From Moringa oleifera (taxonomy: Eukaryota > Streptophyta > Magnoliopsida > Brassicales > Moringaceae): 64,000 nt of DNA. A program made the position numbers and the translations under genes. A model generated the notes under the pieces. The model searched no databases, was not told the DNA's origin, and saw nothing but the letters and a program-made list of their open reading frames with translations. Location of the stretch: assembly GCA_021397835.1 (NCBI GenBank), contig JAJFZO010000658.1:2611501-2675500 (forward strand), given 5' to 3'. This document shows positions 12,101 to 23,668 of this stretch, piece by piece; position 1 is the stretch's first letter, and each line of letters begins with the position of its first letter.

Positions 12101-14310
12101 GGTCATTGGTTATCTCAAAAGATTAAGGTAGGACACACCATATTTCTGTTCAGGTGGTGATCTCAGTTTCAATAAGAACATATCCCTCCAACGAGATCTT
12201 TTATGCATGCTTGTTTCCGTTACACATATAATGGAACTTTTCTTAGACTAAGTACCTTGGAGAGAAACTTCTTAATACAGTGTTTGACTCGAGATATTAA
12301 TCACTTCTATGAATGTGTTACAATTTGCTTTCTTAGTTGTTTGTTGTGTTAGTATTTAGTAGTAATAGTTTACATGCTTCATGTCATAGGATCATTTTGC
12401 AGAGGTTCACAAGATGGCAATAAGTATGAAATATATAGGTACCTTCCTGATTCTTTTGCCTGTTTTTCATTGCAGTTGAAACATTCTCTGTATCAATCTG
12501 GTGAGGATTAAGGAAGGTCAGAAAGATATGTTTACCCAATTGACAATTATGTATCATAGACAATTCAGGAAAAGTCAGTGTACATTATCATTTGAATAGT
12601 AAGATATTATTAGGAGTAAACTCATCAGAGTCTAGTTTAAGGTTCAGTTCATGCTGTTGCTCCTGTATTACTGGTTATCCATTTTATTATGGGAAGTCAC
12701 TGATGTAGCTACTTAAATGTAGTGTTTGACTAGAAGGTCTATCTGTTTTTAACGAGCCCTGTTAATAGTGTTTTATGAAGATTCCAAAAGGAATATGATA
12801 ACTTGGTTATTTCAATAAATTTTTTGGTATTAGAGGAAAGAGAAACCTGAATTACATAAATGTTTGTATACATTAGTCAAGCAATCAAGATTGGACCTAT
12901 TCTGGACTTATGTTCTCTGTAGAAGAGATACTGTTCTGAAATTTCTGTATGTACGTCCCATACATTTTTTCTTTACAGACCCAACATATATGATACGAGC
13001 TATTCCAAGTAATGCATCAGACAACGTCTACTGCACGCTTCTTGCTCAAAGTGCTGTTCATGGGGCAATGGCTGGGTACACAGGGTTCACAGTTGGACGT
13101 GTAAACAGTAAACAAGCTTATATTCCGATCTCTGTAAGCTTTTTCTTTGCTCATCCTATCTCTGAGTATTAGGACCTTCTCTGGATGTAAACTTTGTTAT
13201 TGATTCAGCTCTTTTTTAGAGGTAATGATGAAAGCTTCGGTTTCTGATGACATGATACTTTTTAAAAGTTAAAAATCGTTAAGCTGGATAAATCACTCTT
13301 ATTTACACCTCAATGTGAAACTAAAATATCTATAAGCAATTGGAAAGTCAATTCAACCACTTGGACTGATTGTTTTCTTCTGAAGTTATTTCATTGTTGG
13401 GGTGGAGTAAAGATTTAAGAAGCGATATAAGACAGATAAGCCATGTTTTGTTGCCTCTATTGAACATGGATATATATATATATTATAACTTAGGTATCCA
13501 GGTAGGAAATGACTCGTTCTCTTCAAGGTCCTGAAGTTAACGATCAGGAAAACCTCTGGTGGCTCAGAGGGGATTTGAATCCTGAACTTAAACGACAAAT
13601 CATCGCTTGCTTACCAGCAGATTGAACTCATCAGTTTTGGATAGGTATATACTTTCCAAGTTTAAGATATGTCTTTTTACTTTTTTTCTTTTTCCCCGTT
13701 GGCCCTTTGTTCACTGGGGATGGAATACAAGATGTGCTAGGAACAACCAGAACATTGCATTTTTCTCCATAAACTCCTGTTTGGGATACAATTGGACAAC
13801 CGTCAAGCTCATGAAGGTGCCCTTTAATATGTAGCTGATGCAGAGTGGAAAATAGCATCATTCATGTATCTTGTCAGTCAATTGCTGCTGTTTGAAATTT
13901 GAGCTATTTACATGTTTTCTTGTGTCAGATTAGGGAAACTTATCAGGTTGGTTATTTTGCATTTTGCACTTCATGTCATGGAAATTTTTCTTCCCTAAGC
14001 AAAACCCTAAAATACAAAGGAGATTTGTGCATTGTGCTCTGTTACTCAACTCTTCAGCACATGTATTATTCTCTTGATCTGGTTTGAAAGATTTCAGTTT
14101 GAGTTTATTTCTGAATGGCATGGTGTGGTTATGCAGCGTGTGACTGAGACAACGAACACTGTTAAGCTGACAGATAGGATGTGGGCCAGACTGCTTGCAT
14201 CAACAAATCAACCTAGTTTTTTGAACTGTGATGGACTGCAAGAAAGAGTTGATGGAGAGCACATTGGTATGATCAATAACATGAAGATATCTCCTATTCA
14301 GAATTTATAA
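6148..14310 (+). CDS. PFK4: ATP-dependent 6-phosphofructokinase, plastid type (PFK4-like)
   Basis: Phosphorylates fructose 6-phosphate to fructose 1,6-bisphosphate with ATP, the committed step of glycolysis, here probably in the plastid. Fourteen exons: 6148-6408, 7216-7262, 7373-7412, 7522-7584, 7666-7803, 10075-10233, 10347-10400, 10544-10612, 10750-10879, 11002-11042, 11903-12127, 12390-12438, 12979-13133 and 14137-14310. Total 1605 bases, 534 residues, close to Arabidopsis PFK4. Exon 1 encodes a Ser/Pro/Arg-rich transit-peptide-like N-terminus, then the PFK4-typical [19 protein letters not shown] block. Visible catalytic motifs are GGLCPG (about 153-158), the nucleotide-binding GGDGT (241-245), the substrate-binding PKTIDND (269-275), MGRYSGF and AEGAGQ. 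Translation could also start at the in-frame ATG at 6160, which aligns better with the Arabidopsis start. Intron 5 (7804-10074) is 2.3 kb and holds a repeat pair; the last exon is partly duplicated just downstream. Confidence 0.95.
8870..10040. mobile_element. Possible TRIM-like LTR retrotransposon remnant in PFK4 intron 5
   Basis: Two direct repeats of about 412 bases (8870-9281) and 373 bases (9668-10040) share order and much of their sequence, including GCATCGATCAAAGA near their left ends, GACTTGCTAT in the middle and a TTATTCTC...TTGTCC end. Both begin with TG and end with CA. The right copy has a TATAAATA box near 9893 and the left a diverged CTATAAGTA. The 386-base interior has no coding potential. 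Just inside the left repeat is a short TGGTACC stretch that only weakly resembles a tRNA-derived primer-binding site, and no polypurine tract abuts the right repeat. Flanking bases CACCT and TACCT are a 4-of-5 near match for a target duplication. The size and non-coding interior suggest a terminal-repeat retrotransposon in miniature; a simple intronic tandem duplication is the alternative. Confidence 0.45.
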
Positions 14311-14358
14311 AAGCTATATCCAAAAGGGTCAGTAGAGCACGGCAACTTGTTTCTTCTG
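14224..14358 (+). repeat. Left copy of a duplicated PFK4 3' end (last exon plus 3'UTR)
   Basis: This segment holds the last 87 bases of the PFK4 coding sequence and about 48 bases of 3' untranslated region. It is the functional copy, since it is in frame with exon 14 and contains the stop codon at 14308-14310. A diverged second copy starts 10 bases after it ends. Confidence 0.7.
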
Positions 14359-14367
14359 TACTGTGTT

Positions 14368-14499
14368 AAACTGTGATGAAGGGGTGCAAGAAAGAGTTGG
14401 CAGAGAGCTGATATGATCAGTAACTTGAAGATATCCTATTTAGATTTTATGAGGATTACATCCAAAATGTCCATGCCGCACAAACTTTGTTTCTTGCGA
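14368..14499 (+). repeat. Right, degenerate copy of the PFK4 3' end
   Basis: The sequence repeats 14224-14358 at roughly three-quarters identity by eye. It shares ACTGTGATG, GTGCAAGAAAGAGTTG-like, GATCA-TAAC, TGAAGATAT, ACATCCAAAA and TTTGTTTCTT blocks in the same order, with several indels that destroy the frame. It lies in what is probably the PFK4 3' untranslated region and is not coding. Confidence 0.65.
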
Positions 14500-16946
14500 T
14501 CATGCTCAAAGCTCTACAGTTTTGCAATTCTGAAGAGCCAATAGACCTGACAGAATTTCTTATTGGTAGATATAGAACGTCAGATTTAATCATAAAATAT
14601 CAATTCATTGAGTAGAATCTTCATTCATCTATCTTAAGAATTTGTGGTCATGGCAATTCATCAAACAAGTTTCTGATTGTCAAAGGATATCAATGTTGTT
14701 ATTATGCTATAAGTAAATATGTTGTCTCTGTTTACATTGAACCTATGATCTCTCTCATCCATGCCTCTCCCCAAAGAGAAGAAAGGAAAAGATGAATGGA
14801 AGAAAACACAAGAAGCAAAGCTTATCCAGCAAAACTAACTAGCCATCTGAGTCAATATGCAGAGATGTGCCTGAAGATACCTTGTACATTGGTGAACACA
14901 GCCTTTCAGGACTTAGATGTTCTCATTTAAATGCATCAGCCAACTGATTGAACTTCATGGGCAATTACAAGCATGTCTATTTTGTCCATGCAAGTAAACC
15001 ACCAAGACCCTTGAGAATTTCTTGTGAATTTCGAATTTGGCTCTTTATGAAGATCATTGTGTACTTGTTTCACCCCTTGGATTGGAATCTGTGGGCAAAC
15101 TAAAGAACTTAACAACTACGTAGGCAGTTGCAAACAAAAATACATACCCAGATAAAATGTATTAGTGGAGCAAAGATGACCATTTTAATGTGATCTGATC
15201 TGGGTGGATAAGCATTACCGGCTAGAGAAATTAGTTACTGATTGGTTTATCTGCTTCAATTTTTTTTTTTTTTTTTACTAGTTATTCATAGACTTTGTGA
15301 CATGAATACCATTATTTTAATCAAGGCCCTGTTACTGTTTGTATTTTTCATCCTTAAATGATTTATCCTTACTCATTTGTGTTCTTCTGTTGGAATCCAT
15401 TATGGCTGTTGAGCTTCTTAGGCAGCTCCTTTTTGTTTGTTTGTAGGCGTAGAAGAAGATTTATACAATGCATACTTAATGAAGGAGAGCATCTTTCTAT
15501 GCAGATCTTTGGGGGCTGCAAAACCCCGATCAAATACATTGAGATCAAGTGGCAACACATTTTCTATGGATAGGCAAAACTTGAACGACAAGAGATTGTT
15601 TATCACGAACAACGGTGAGCCTGTGTATTAATAATCTGCTTGCCCACCGGCCAGCTCTGAATCCGAGGACTACTTTCACGAGTTGACCTGTAGCATGTGA
15701 CATTATCAGATGACGACAGTACTATACGACTAATTATATCTTTCATCTTTCTGTTTGAAGACCAAGTTGCAAGTTAGCTTTCAATGTCCATCATTTACAA
15801 CTTGCACACCATGCATCTACTAGTCGTGTACTGGGAGACATTGTATATGGTCTAGGTACCAAAAGGAGGAGACAAGCTCTTGCAAGTAGTTTCAAAAAGG
15901 GTCCCCCCCCTGCAACTTGTTCATCAACTCTCTGTCACCTTGGCTCTCCGTACAATTCCTTCATGGGGGTCCCGTCTGATAGCTCCGCAAAACGCAGCCA
16001 ACCATCCTTGCTCCTGCATAAACCAAGGACCGGAGCCTCTGGTTTTATTTCACTTGACCTGATGTAGTTGGTTGACTGGGTTGTCAGCTTCCTATTTCAG
16101 TTGTTTTGTCAACACTCCACTCTCCAGCTTGTGTTGATTATGATCCTTAGGTCCTTTTTGTCTTTTCCTCGGACCGCTTATTCAATTTGAGTTAACCCCT
16201 TTCATCGGCTAAGAAAAGCCACGGTACTGACTAACCTTATCCAGTTATTATGTACTTTATATTTTCATGAAAAGGGCCTACTCCAATTGTAAAGACAGAT
16301 CAAAACTTTTGTTAATTTGAATTGCGTTGGTTTTTTTCTTTAATAGGTTATGATAAGTGATATGTATTTTTTATTTTAATATAACGAATTATAAATGTAT
16401 TTTTTAATAAAAAGTCAACATTCCTGAACAGTTTTTCACCATTTTCCAACGCTGTATTTAGTGGAGATTGAACACCAAAGTTCTTTTCACAAATTCAACC
16501 TCTCTCTCTCTCTCTCTCAAGTAAGAAAATTTAAATCCCTATAAATAGGATTGGAGAAGAGTTATATATTTATATATATGTACATGTCTATGTGCTATGG
16601 GATCTTTACTCTGTAACCTTTCTCATTGAGAGATTGTACCTCAAGCACAATTAATTGTCCAAATGGACAGACAGTCACCTAACTAAATGCTGGTACAGAG
16701 ACTTTGGGGCTTAAAAAAAATTGCAGTTTCAGAAAATTCTTGAAATAATATTGCAGCATTTGCTGGTGGCAGTACTTTAGGATGCCACAAAATCCGTAAT
16801 GCAAATCCACTTCTGAGTTCTAACTACAGCATATTTACATTACTGGTGGCAGTCCTCACTATTGGCTCTGCAAGGCTTAGCCTTAATTAGCACCCTTACT
16901 TTTCTTCATTTCCCTAAATCATTGCAGTAGTTTTTCCACTCAGATG
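14500..16946. other. Intergenic region between PFK4 and the ERF cluster
   Basis: About 2.4 kb without a recognised gene apart from a small exon-like open frame near 15446-15631 (separate entry). It contains a T-rich tract near 15260-15277, a C run at 15903-15909, a (CT)n tract near 16501-16518 and TA-rich DNA around 16560-16580. The right end is the 3' flank of the DEWAX-type gene. Confidence 0.4.
15446..15631 (+). other. Exon-like open frame, unidentified
   Basis: A good splice acceptor (TTTGTTTGTAG) at 15435-15445 is followed by an open frame to a TAA at 15629-15631. It encodes about 60 residues with ordinary plant codon use (VEEDLYNAYLMKES at the start, RLFITNNGEPVY at the end). I do not recognise the product. 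No upstream exon with a matching frame was found between PFK4 and this point, so it may be the last exon of an unseen small gene, a relic, an alternative terminal exon of PFK4, or chance. Confidence 0.25.
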
Positions 16947-17642
16947 TCAACAAGTCAACACCGGAGCTGACTGTGACAGTTGAGCTACAAGGGAAAGATT
17001 CTCCTCTTCCTCTTTCCAGCTTTCTTCTGGTAACGAGTCATTCTCCAGTCCCAGCAGATCAATTTTATTCTGTCTTCTCCTTTTCCGGCCGGTGTTCGCC
17101 GGCGGGATGCATTTCCCGGCCTCTAATGGAAAATTTAGTATGGCCCTCCGACCCCTGAATTTGAAGGCTGCACAGTCATACGCTTTTGCAGCGTCGATGT
17201 CCCGATCAAAGGTTCCCAACCAGATCCGACTCCCCTTCCGGTTCGGGTCTCGGATCTCCGCAGCGAACTTGCCCCATGGCCTTTTTCGGACCCCTCTGTA
17301 GTGCCTCCTCTCCTCGGAGTCGGCCACCGTCTGCTCCACAGCCAGGTCGGGTGGGTTCGACTGACTTGACCCGGAAGACTCAGCCTTTGAGGAAGTCAAG
17401 TCAACGATTTCAGGTTTCGTTTCCATGACAGGAATATCTTGGCTGCAGAAATCCAAGACCTCAGAAATGGGAGAGTCAGGCTCTTGTTTGGGTGTCGGGT
17501 TTTGGGGTAAGAAAGACTGGAGACAGGAGACAAAGAAAGGATCAAACTCGAGGTCTGATGTAAAGGCATCTGTGGAGGTAAGGTCTCCTAACAAGTGCTG
17601 CTGAATGACTTCTAAAGCTAAAGACTCCTCTGGTGTTGCCAT
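16947..17642 (-). CDS. DEWAX: AP2/ERF transcription factor, DEWAX (ERF107)-type
   Basis: Intronless gene of 231 residues. The AP2/ERF DNA-binding domain spans about residues 114-172 ([20 protein letters not shown], then WLGTF and [12 protein letters not shown]), with the ERF-type Ala and Asp residues that recognise GCC-box DNA. The N-terminus [20 protein letters not shown] and the KQEPDSP block (52-58) match the group-IX DEWAX layout, and a basic GRKRRR stretch (186-190) after the domain is a likely nuclear signal. In Arabidopsis DEWAX represses cuticular wax genes in the dark and takes part in defence; the same role here is inference. I start at 17642 because homologues begin there; an in-frame ATG at 17696 would add 18 unrelated residues. 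It lies beside an ERF104-type gene on the same strand, as I recall for At5g61590/At5g61600. Confidence 0.88.
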   Translation of the reverse strand: MATPEESLALEVIQQHLLGDLTSTDAFTSDLEFDPFFVSCLQSFLPQNPTPKQEPDSPISEVLDFCSQDIPVMETKPEIVDLTSSKAESSGSSQSNPPDLAVEQTVADSEERRHYRGVRKRPWGKFAAEIRDPNRKGSRIWLGTFDRDIDAAKAYDCAAFKFRGRRAILNFPLEAGKCIPPANTGRKRRRQNKIDLLGLENDSLPEESWKEEEENLSLVAQLSQSAPVLTC

Positions 17643-17703
17643 TTTTGCAGACAATATGCTACGGAAGCAGATATCCGAATGTGAAAAAGCAACCAAAGGA
17701 GGA

Positions 17704-17714
17704 CCTTATAAAGG
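17704..17714 (-). promoter_or_regulatory. Probable TATA box of the DEWAX-type gene
   Basis: The palindromic CCTTTATAAGG lies about 65 bases upstream of the chosen start codon at 17642, a normal distance for a plant TATA box with a short leader. It also favours the 17642 start: the ATG at 17696 would sit only a few bases after the box, upstream of any normal transcription start. Confidence 0.5.
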
Positions 17715-20117
17715 AATTGGCTCATACCAATCGACAAAAAAAGTCAACAAACTAAGTCTCTCTGCCCCTTTTGATGTGGGACTCACCTGAATCTACTTCT
17801 TCTGTTCAGCTGTAAAGGTGATCTGTTTACTCCCCACGGTATTTACCCAGGTTCCTGTGCTGGCCTGCTCATCAACCCTTATCCACTCCAGCCATTAATG
17901 CTCGGTGGGGGGCCCTCCAACTTGTGGCATGGCGGAAAAGCGAAAGAATCCTATATGGTTTCTCTTGTTGTGCACTCGCAAGTTGAGGAAGGCATGGATC
18001 TATCAGCAGCAAGCTGTTTTCTGCAAGCTTGCAATGCAAAGAAAATTGAAGACAGACAGATATATGCAACTGGCTCACTGCTCAGGGCTCCACAGGCAGC
18101 TTTCTCTGCCATTTTGTGTCAGGGTCGTTGTAGTTAAAGAGCAATAGAGATGACTAGGTGCAAGCCATCAAAAGGCTGTTCCAAGAGTTTGGGGTCCCCA
18201 AGTTTTAATACACCTTTGTGTCCCGTACACAAAAGCAACATTAGCCCCACTCCTTCCTCATCTTTATCCCACCCTAACAAGTTGCCACCAATAGTACCGC
18301 AGTACTGTCTTTCTTTTGAACATCGATAAGCTTACAGCATCAGGAAGAAGAGTCGGCATAGAAATCATGGATGCTTGGCCATTATGCTCTTTGATTAACT
18401 ATCTCTTAATGATGTGGTAGTAGGTCTCTTAAAATATCTAGTGAACTTAATTTTGGCTTCCAACCAAGACATTAACTTTGCGTATGAAATTTCTCCCTCT
18501 CACATTTACTAGTCTTGGCCTCTGCGTCACAACCCAAGTTGCTCAAGGTTCCGTGCATGGACTCATGTGTGAGAAGCCACTTCTGTCAACATGTCCGGAT
18601 CTTTGTAATTAATTACCGATCTTCTCTTTCTTTCGCAGCTCTGTTTTCTTTTCTTTGCCAAACTTTAGTTACTTGTGAGACTTTCCTATTATAATTTACT
18701 CGCTTTCTTGGATAAATGAAATTAAATTAACTAGATGAGGTGGAAAAGGATGCATTTTCCCATCCAATTCCTGTTTGTTAATTTATTTTTTTGAATAAAT
18801 ATTATTTTAAATTTAATTTTTTTCAATGAATTTTTGTTTTTAAAACATATTTGAACAAAATTTAATATTTTAATCTTATTTAAATTTAATCTTGTTTAAA
18901 TTAAAAATATTTTGCAATAAATTTTAACTCAAGATGTCATTATAAAAAATTTAAAATTTTTTTAAGTATTAAAAAATATTTTTTTAAAAAAAATATGCTA
19001 TAAAAAATTTAAAAATTTATAAAAAATAATTAGTTAGTTAAAAAATTTTAAATTTGAAAGATGTAATTAAAATAAAGTGTAAAATCTACTTAAATAATTT
19101 GTAGTTATTTTAAAAATAAAAAATTATTTTTTATAATTATTTTAAATCAATGTCTAATTTAAATAAAATCAATACATCATAATTTTTCAAATAGGTATTG
19201 AAATTCAGAGTTTAATTGAAAAGTAAAGATAGAACTTAAGATTTTAAATGATATTTATTTTTTATATTTTTATTTATCAATAACGAACACAAAACCAAGA
19301 ATTCTAAATGGATAAAAAGAAATTTTTTTTTTTATTGCATCATTTTTTATTTATACGTTTTAAAAATATTTTATTTAATTCTTTAAATTATGTTAAACTT
19401 AATTGTAATTTAAAAATTATTTTAAATATATTTAAATTTCAATATATTTAATTTTAAATTGTATATTAACAATAATTCAATGAGATGAAGTGGAAAGAGA
19501 AATAAAAATTACCACATTTTTGATTTTCCATCTACTTGTATTTTAAAAATTTTGAAAAATTTTCAATATCAGATTCATTTCATTACATATTTTTCATATC
19601 CGTTTTATTAGGAAGGAATTTTTATTTTAATGATTTTATCAATTTTACTAATTTATGTTATCTGATTCATGCTTAGTGATGATGTCAATTTGATAAATGA
19701 TACTTTCGTAATAAATAAAATTTATTATGTTTCAAAAAAAGTTTATTATAATTTTAAATTCTGTCTAAATATATAATACATAAATTAAAATTTATAAACT
19801 AAATTATATAATAAATTATTAATAAATTTTAATTATATTTTCTACCACAACTAAAAGGATATATAAGATATCAAACTTTAGGTTTTGCTCTTAGGCAATC
19901 TGCTAAATAAATAAAGGAACAAATACAATCAACAAATCAGGAACAACGTATTACTAGTTGCCCCTTGCACGCTACCGGCTACCTATTTACACCGATTAGT
20001 TCGTCACCCGGGCCCACCCTCTGTTTCTTTTTTCATTTTAATTACTTAAAATCTCTTTGGATAATTCTACTAGCCACGTCATCGTGCTACACCTTTCTGA
20101 TTTAGCAAACGCCCCCC
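17715..20117. other. Intergenic region between the two minus-strand ERF genes
   Basis: The first 1 kb (upstream of the DEWAX-type gene) is of average composition and holds only open frames with no family resemblance. From about 18770 to 19870 the DNA is extremely AT-rich, with long runs of A and T and short TTTAAA/AAATTT repeats, typical of plant matrix-attachment-like or decayed transposon DNA. No gene is visible. The last 250 bases are the 3' flank of the ERF104-type gene. Confidence 0.4.
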
Positions 20118-20897
20118 TCAGGTGACGACAACCTGGGAGTACCCGAAAGGAGATAACGGAGATAACGGCGGGACGCTGAATATTCCCATCCCCTTCCCAT
20201 CTCCGCCGTCCCAAAACCCAGTCCAGCATGACGGCGTTAAAGGACCCGCTGCTGTCTCCTCGGCTGCTTCTTCTCTCTTCACCACCTTATTGCTGGTACT
20301 CTCCGATCCACTCGCTCCTTCCTCTTCTCTCTTCCTCTTCCTGCGAGAATCCTCGGGTAATTCAAATCCGTCGGAATCCAAATCCTTCCCAGCCTCGAGA
20401 GGGAAGTTGAGTATCGCTTTGCTGCCACGCAATCTAAAGGCGGCCTTATCGTAAGCCTTGGCTGCTTCCACGGCGGTGTCGAAAGTCCCTAGCCAGACGC
20501 GCGCGCCTTTCCTGTTAGGATCCCTAATCTCGGCGGCGTACTTGCCCCATGGTCGTCTCCTGACCCCCCTGTAGTGCTTTGCGTCGTCAGGGTTCACGCG
20601 GACGCTTGGTACTGGTCTGGGTATCGCGATGTTCAACGACGGTTTACGTTGGTTGAATGTGGAAGAGGGTTTCGCGCCGCTAGGGCTCAGAGGGAATTGA
20701 GCTTCGGAACTGAATTCCATGTGGGTTTGATTGAACAGAGGCTGAGAGGATTCTGAACTGGTTGTGCTGGTCTCGGTGGGGTTTATGGAAAAGGTGCAGT
20801 GATCCAGACTGGAAACGAAGTTATCCATGGAAGTGAAGTCAGTAAGGAGGTGTTGCCTTATGAGCTCTAGGGTTGATTCTTCTTGTGAAGACGCCAT
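20118..20897 (-). CDS. ERF104/ERF105: AP2/ERF transcription factor, ERF5/ERF6/ERF104/ERF105 type (group IXb)
   Basis: Intronless gene of 259 residues. The N-terminal motif ([20 protein letters not shown]) and a [11 protein letters not shown] block (83-93) are those of group-IXb ERFs. The AP2 domain spans about 108-166 ([39 protein letters not shown]). A basic RRKRKR stretch (185-190) follows, and the C-terminus ends with [13 protein letters not shown] and [13 protein letters not shown]. That Ser-Pro-rich tail is where MPK3/MPK6 phosphorylate Arabidopsis ERF104/ERF6, so a MAP-kinase-controlled activator of defence or stress genes is likely. I chose the ATG at 20897; an in-frame ATG at 20921 would add eight residues (MSSAHPLG). 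It cannot be assigned to a single Arabidopsis member by eye; position next to DEWAX favours ERF104 and position near a DUF676 esterase favours ERF105. Confidence 0.92.
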   Translation of the reverse strand: MASSQEESTLELIRQHLLTDFTSMDNFVSSLDHCTFSINPTETSTTSSESSQPLFNQTHMEFSSEAQFPLSPSGAKPSSTFNQRKPSLNIAIPRPVPSVRVNPDDAKHYRGVRRRPWGKYAAEIRDPNRKGARVWLGTFDTAVEAAKAYDKAAFRLRGSKAILNFPLEAGKDLDSDGFELPEDSRRKRKREEEGASGSESTSNKVVKREEAAEETAAGPLTPSCWTGFWDGGDGKGMGIFSVPPLSPLSPFGYSQVVVT

Positions 20898-21013
20898 ACC
20901 CAGAGGATGAGCACTCGACATTCTCTCTGGAAACTAAGTTCAAAAACTTTCTACCGTAACTGGAGGAAAGGACGGAGATGGTTGAGTGGAAATAGAGGAG
21001 TGTGGCAATTGAT

Positions 21014-21024
21014 GCTTATAAAGC
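21014..21024 (-). promoter_or_regulatory. Probable TATA box of the ERF104-type gene
   Basis: GCTTTATAAGC on the minus strand lies about 120 bases upstream of the ATG at 20897, allowing a leader of roughly 85-90 bases. It is the best TATA-like match in this interval. Confidence 0.45.
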
Positions 21025-23368
21025 AGAATTTTCAGGATATAAGAAGGAAGGAGATGAAGATGTTTCTCATGGAGCTTCCTTGCCCCAACCTGGAAGCATC
21101 GTTTGGCTTATTGGCCTAATTCTCTTCTAATATAATACTAAAGTGGACTTCTCTTTCTTTGTCTCTTTGTCCCTTCGTCTATTTTTAAATTAATTTTTAT
21201 ATATTTTTAATTATTGTGTAGGGTCCACATCTAATTTCCTTTTCTTTTCCGGCTAAATCCTTCAAGCAAACTCCATTTCCAGGCTACTTCTTCACATAAC
21301 CTAACAAAATTGCTACAGTTTTATCAAACTGACCGATTGGTAAATATCATTATAATAATGTATCACTTACCCTTTAAGAATAATATTCATTTTGTATTTA
21401 ACCCACGTGCCCTTAGACTAGTAAAATGTCTTGAGTTTTATTTTCTTGATCGACGCCATTAAATAAAACCTTCAGACTGCGATAATTTCAAAGATTGTGA
21501 ACATTTTGTCAACCGGTCTCCGACTTTGGTTGAACCGTTTCAAACTTTTCTAAGTTAATCCCTTTGTATATGATAATAGTAGAACAACAGCTACCCTAAT
21601 CCTAACATAATCATAATCAACAATTTTGGAGCTTCTCGCATTAATACAAACAAATAATCTTTTAAAATTAATTAAATTTGTATAGTTAAGGTGTATGATA
21701 ATGTTGTGAATTATGAATCAATGATGCCCAAAATCCATAACTATTTGTAAACTTATCAATATTATTCTATCCCAAACTTTTCATCAATGGTAACATTCTC
21801 AGTTATTTTATCTTTATCAATATCGTATTATATACGTATTACGCTTGTTAAAAAACATTAATTTAAATAAACTTTATAATAAAAAGATAATTAAATGCGT
21901 CACGGCGTTCTAAACCGACAATTATCCTGTAATTTTAGTTGATCATTTGTAGTAAAAAAAAATATATTCTTATACCAATTCATTGGTATAATACAAAAAT
22001 TTTATTTTACCCGTTATAGGAAAATAAATGTTGTTAATCTCAAGGCACATAGTGACAGCGCTAAACTATCAAAATCAATGACTTAGTGGCTCCAAGTCTT
22101 AGCTTCTAACTTGTAAAGATTTGGTATGACAAAATCATAAACCAAGAAATTTCTACTTGAAATAGTGGATTAATTAATTAAAGTAAGATTAACTTTTATG
22201 TCTTAATTTGACTATAGAGACCCGATTCAAAAGCCATGTGGTCTTGAATTATTGAACATTGACTATAGAAACTAATTAAAAGTGTCATACTTTTCAAAGA
22301 TTTTATCCAAAGCTTAAAAATAAAGGTACTTACCGTGCATGCATCTCTGATCCACTTGCTCTCTTTTCCAACCAACTTGCTTTTTAATTTAATATGGATT
22401 TCTCTGTTTTGTCTGGATCTATAAATGTTTATGTTATTTAAATATACACCAGTAATTATTTACATTTATACTTACTGATTAACTAACCCAACGGATTTAA
22501 CATTTTTATTAAATTTATTTATTTTATTTGATATTTCAAAATTAAATAAATTGTTCTGTGTGCATAACAAATATGTAATTTTTAGCTTGTTATGTAGAAT
22601 AGATTAAGTCATTCATGACAAATGAAACATAAAAAAAAAAAAATCATGACATATAATTACATAATAAATCATATAATAAAATGTTATTATTTGGCAGAAT
22701 GTGACACGTGCCCTTGTCAATCTTAATAGTTGTTTAAGCCGGAAGGCTGCGAGCAGGCAACCCTCTTGAACGGTCTTCTTCATAGTCAAACCAACGACGT
22801 TCAAGTCATAGTTTGCGACTCTTTTGACTAATGTAACATTAATTACGCAAACAAACAATCCGCATAGTGAAACGGGAATAGTATTGTCGTTTTGAGTCAA
22901 TCATGTCCGGTCGAATTGTCCTGATCATGAATGTTCCAACATGTCCTTGTCGTGGCCTCTTTTTCTATCACAATTCTGACAGCTTCCATGATCCATGAAC
23001 CGACCCATTTTGGACCCGATTTCAAAACCCACTATGCACGGAGCAGTTCCATTGTAATCCGTTGTCGTTTTCACTTTCCCACTGAATTATTCCTATTGGT
23101 GGAGCCCGGAAACGGCAAGTGGGCTTCAGGCCACTGGTATCGGACCAAAACCACCAATTAACCTCCTTGTATTCAAATTAATATAAGAATAATTCATATT
23201 TTATTGCTATATTTTAGGGTTAATTAATACCCTAAAAATATAATTTATTTAGCAACTGAATCCCAAACTATAGTAAAAAAACGCAACATGAATTATGTAA
23301 TATAAATGCTTAAGCTCTCACTTTAATTAAAGAAGAAAACACCAAAATTAGTAAATCACCTCACCTGC
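21025..23368. other. Shared upstream region of two divergent ERF genes
   Basis: About 2.3 kb between an ERF gene reading left and one reading right. It is mostly AT-rich and without a believable gene. A CACGTG G-box lies at 22705-22710 (GTGACACGTGCCC), about 960 bases upstream of the right-hand ERF. There is a TGCATGCA-containing patch near 22338 and a short GC-richer stretch (22690-23160) whose open frames resemble no known protein. Confidence 0.4.
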
Positions 23369-23373
23369 AGGGG

Positions 23374-23379
23374 CACGTG
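23374..23379 (+). promoter_or_regulatory. G-box (CACGTG) in the ERF1A/ERF2-type promoter
   Basis: The perfect palindrome CACGTG, in the context GGGGCACGTGTCC, lies about 165 bases upstream of the TATA box. It contains ACGTGTC, an ABA-response-type core recognised by bZIP and bHLH factors. A further ACGT core, TGACGT, lies at 23425-23430. Confidence 0.45.
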
Positions 23380-23424
23380 TCCTCTTGTTTATCGTGGACT
23401 TGTCTCACGGCTGATGCAAGCTTA

Positions 23425-23430
23425 TGACGT
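23425..23430 (+). promoter_or_regulatory. TGACGT bZIP/TGA-type core in the ERF1A/ERF2-type promoter
   Basis: TGACGT (context TTATGACGTCTCC, a near-perfect TGACGTCA palindrome) lies 112 bases upstream of the TATA box. TGACG cores bind TGA-class bZIP factors that mediate salicylate and stress responses. Binding is inferred from the motif only. Confidence 0.35.
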
Positions 23431-23541
23431 CTCCGACATAAAATCTCTTTAATTTGCCCACTTATCGCTGGAAATTTCGATGATTTTTTTTTAAAAAAAG
23501 AAAAGGCTCCCCGAGGAAGTGAATTCAATGGTTTCTGTTAG

Positions 23542-23547
23542 TATAAA
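23542..23547 (+). promoter_or_regulatory. TATA box of the ERF1A/ERF2-type gene
   Basis: A TATAAA in the context AGTATAAATGAG lies 122 bases upstream of the ATG at 23669, giving a leader of about 90 bases that is pyrimidine-rich (CTTCTTCTTC near 23630). Confidence 0.6.
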
Positions 23548-23668
23548 TGAGCCTTGAATCCTGCTTCCGTAAATTCGACTGTGCATTTATTATATTCTCT
23601 GTTCAGTTGGTCCTTATCATCAGGAGGCTTCTTCTTCTTCAAATTTCTGGTTCGTACAGTTACGCGGG

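Noticed and set aside
17898..18147. Overlapping open frames of about 80 residues upstream of the DEWAX-type gene
   Set aside because: Two different frames are open over the same bases, neither is recognisable, and the position suits an upstream regulatory region.
22613..23161. Open frames of 76-95 residues between the divergent ERF genes
   Set aside because: No domain or family resemblance; composition is that of spacer DNA.
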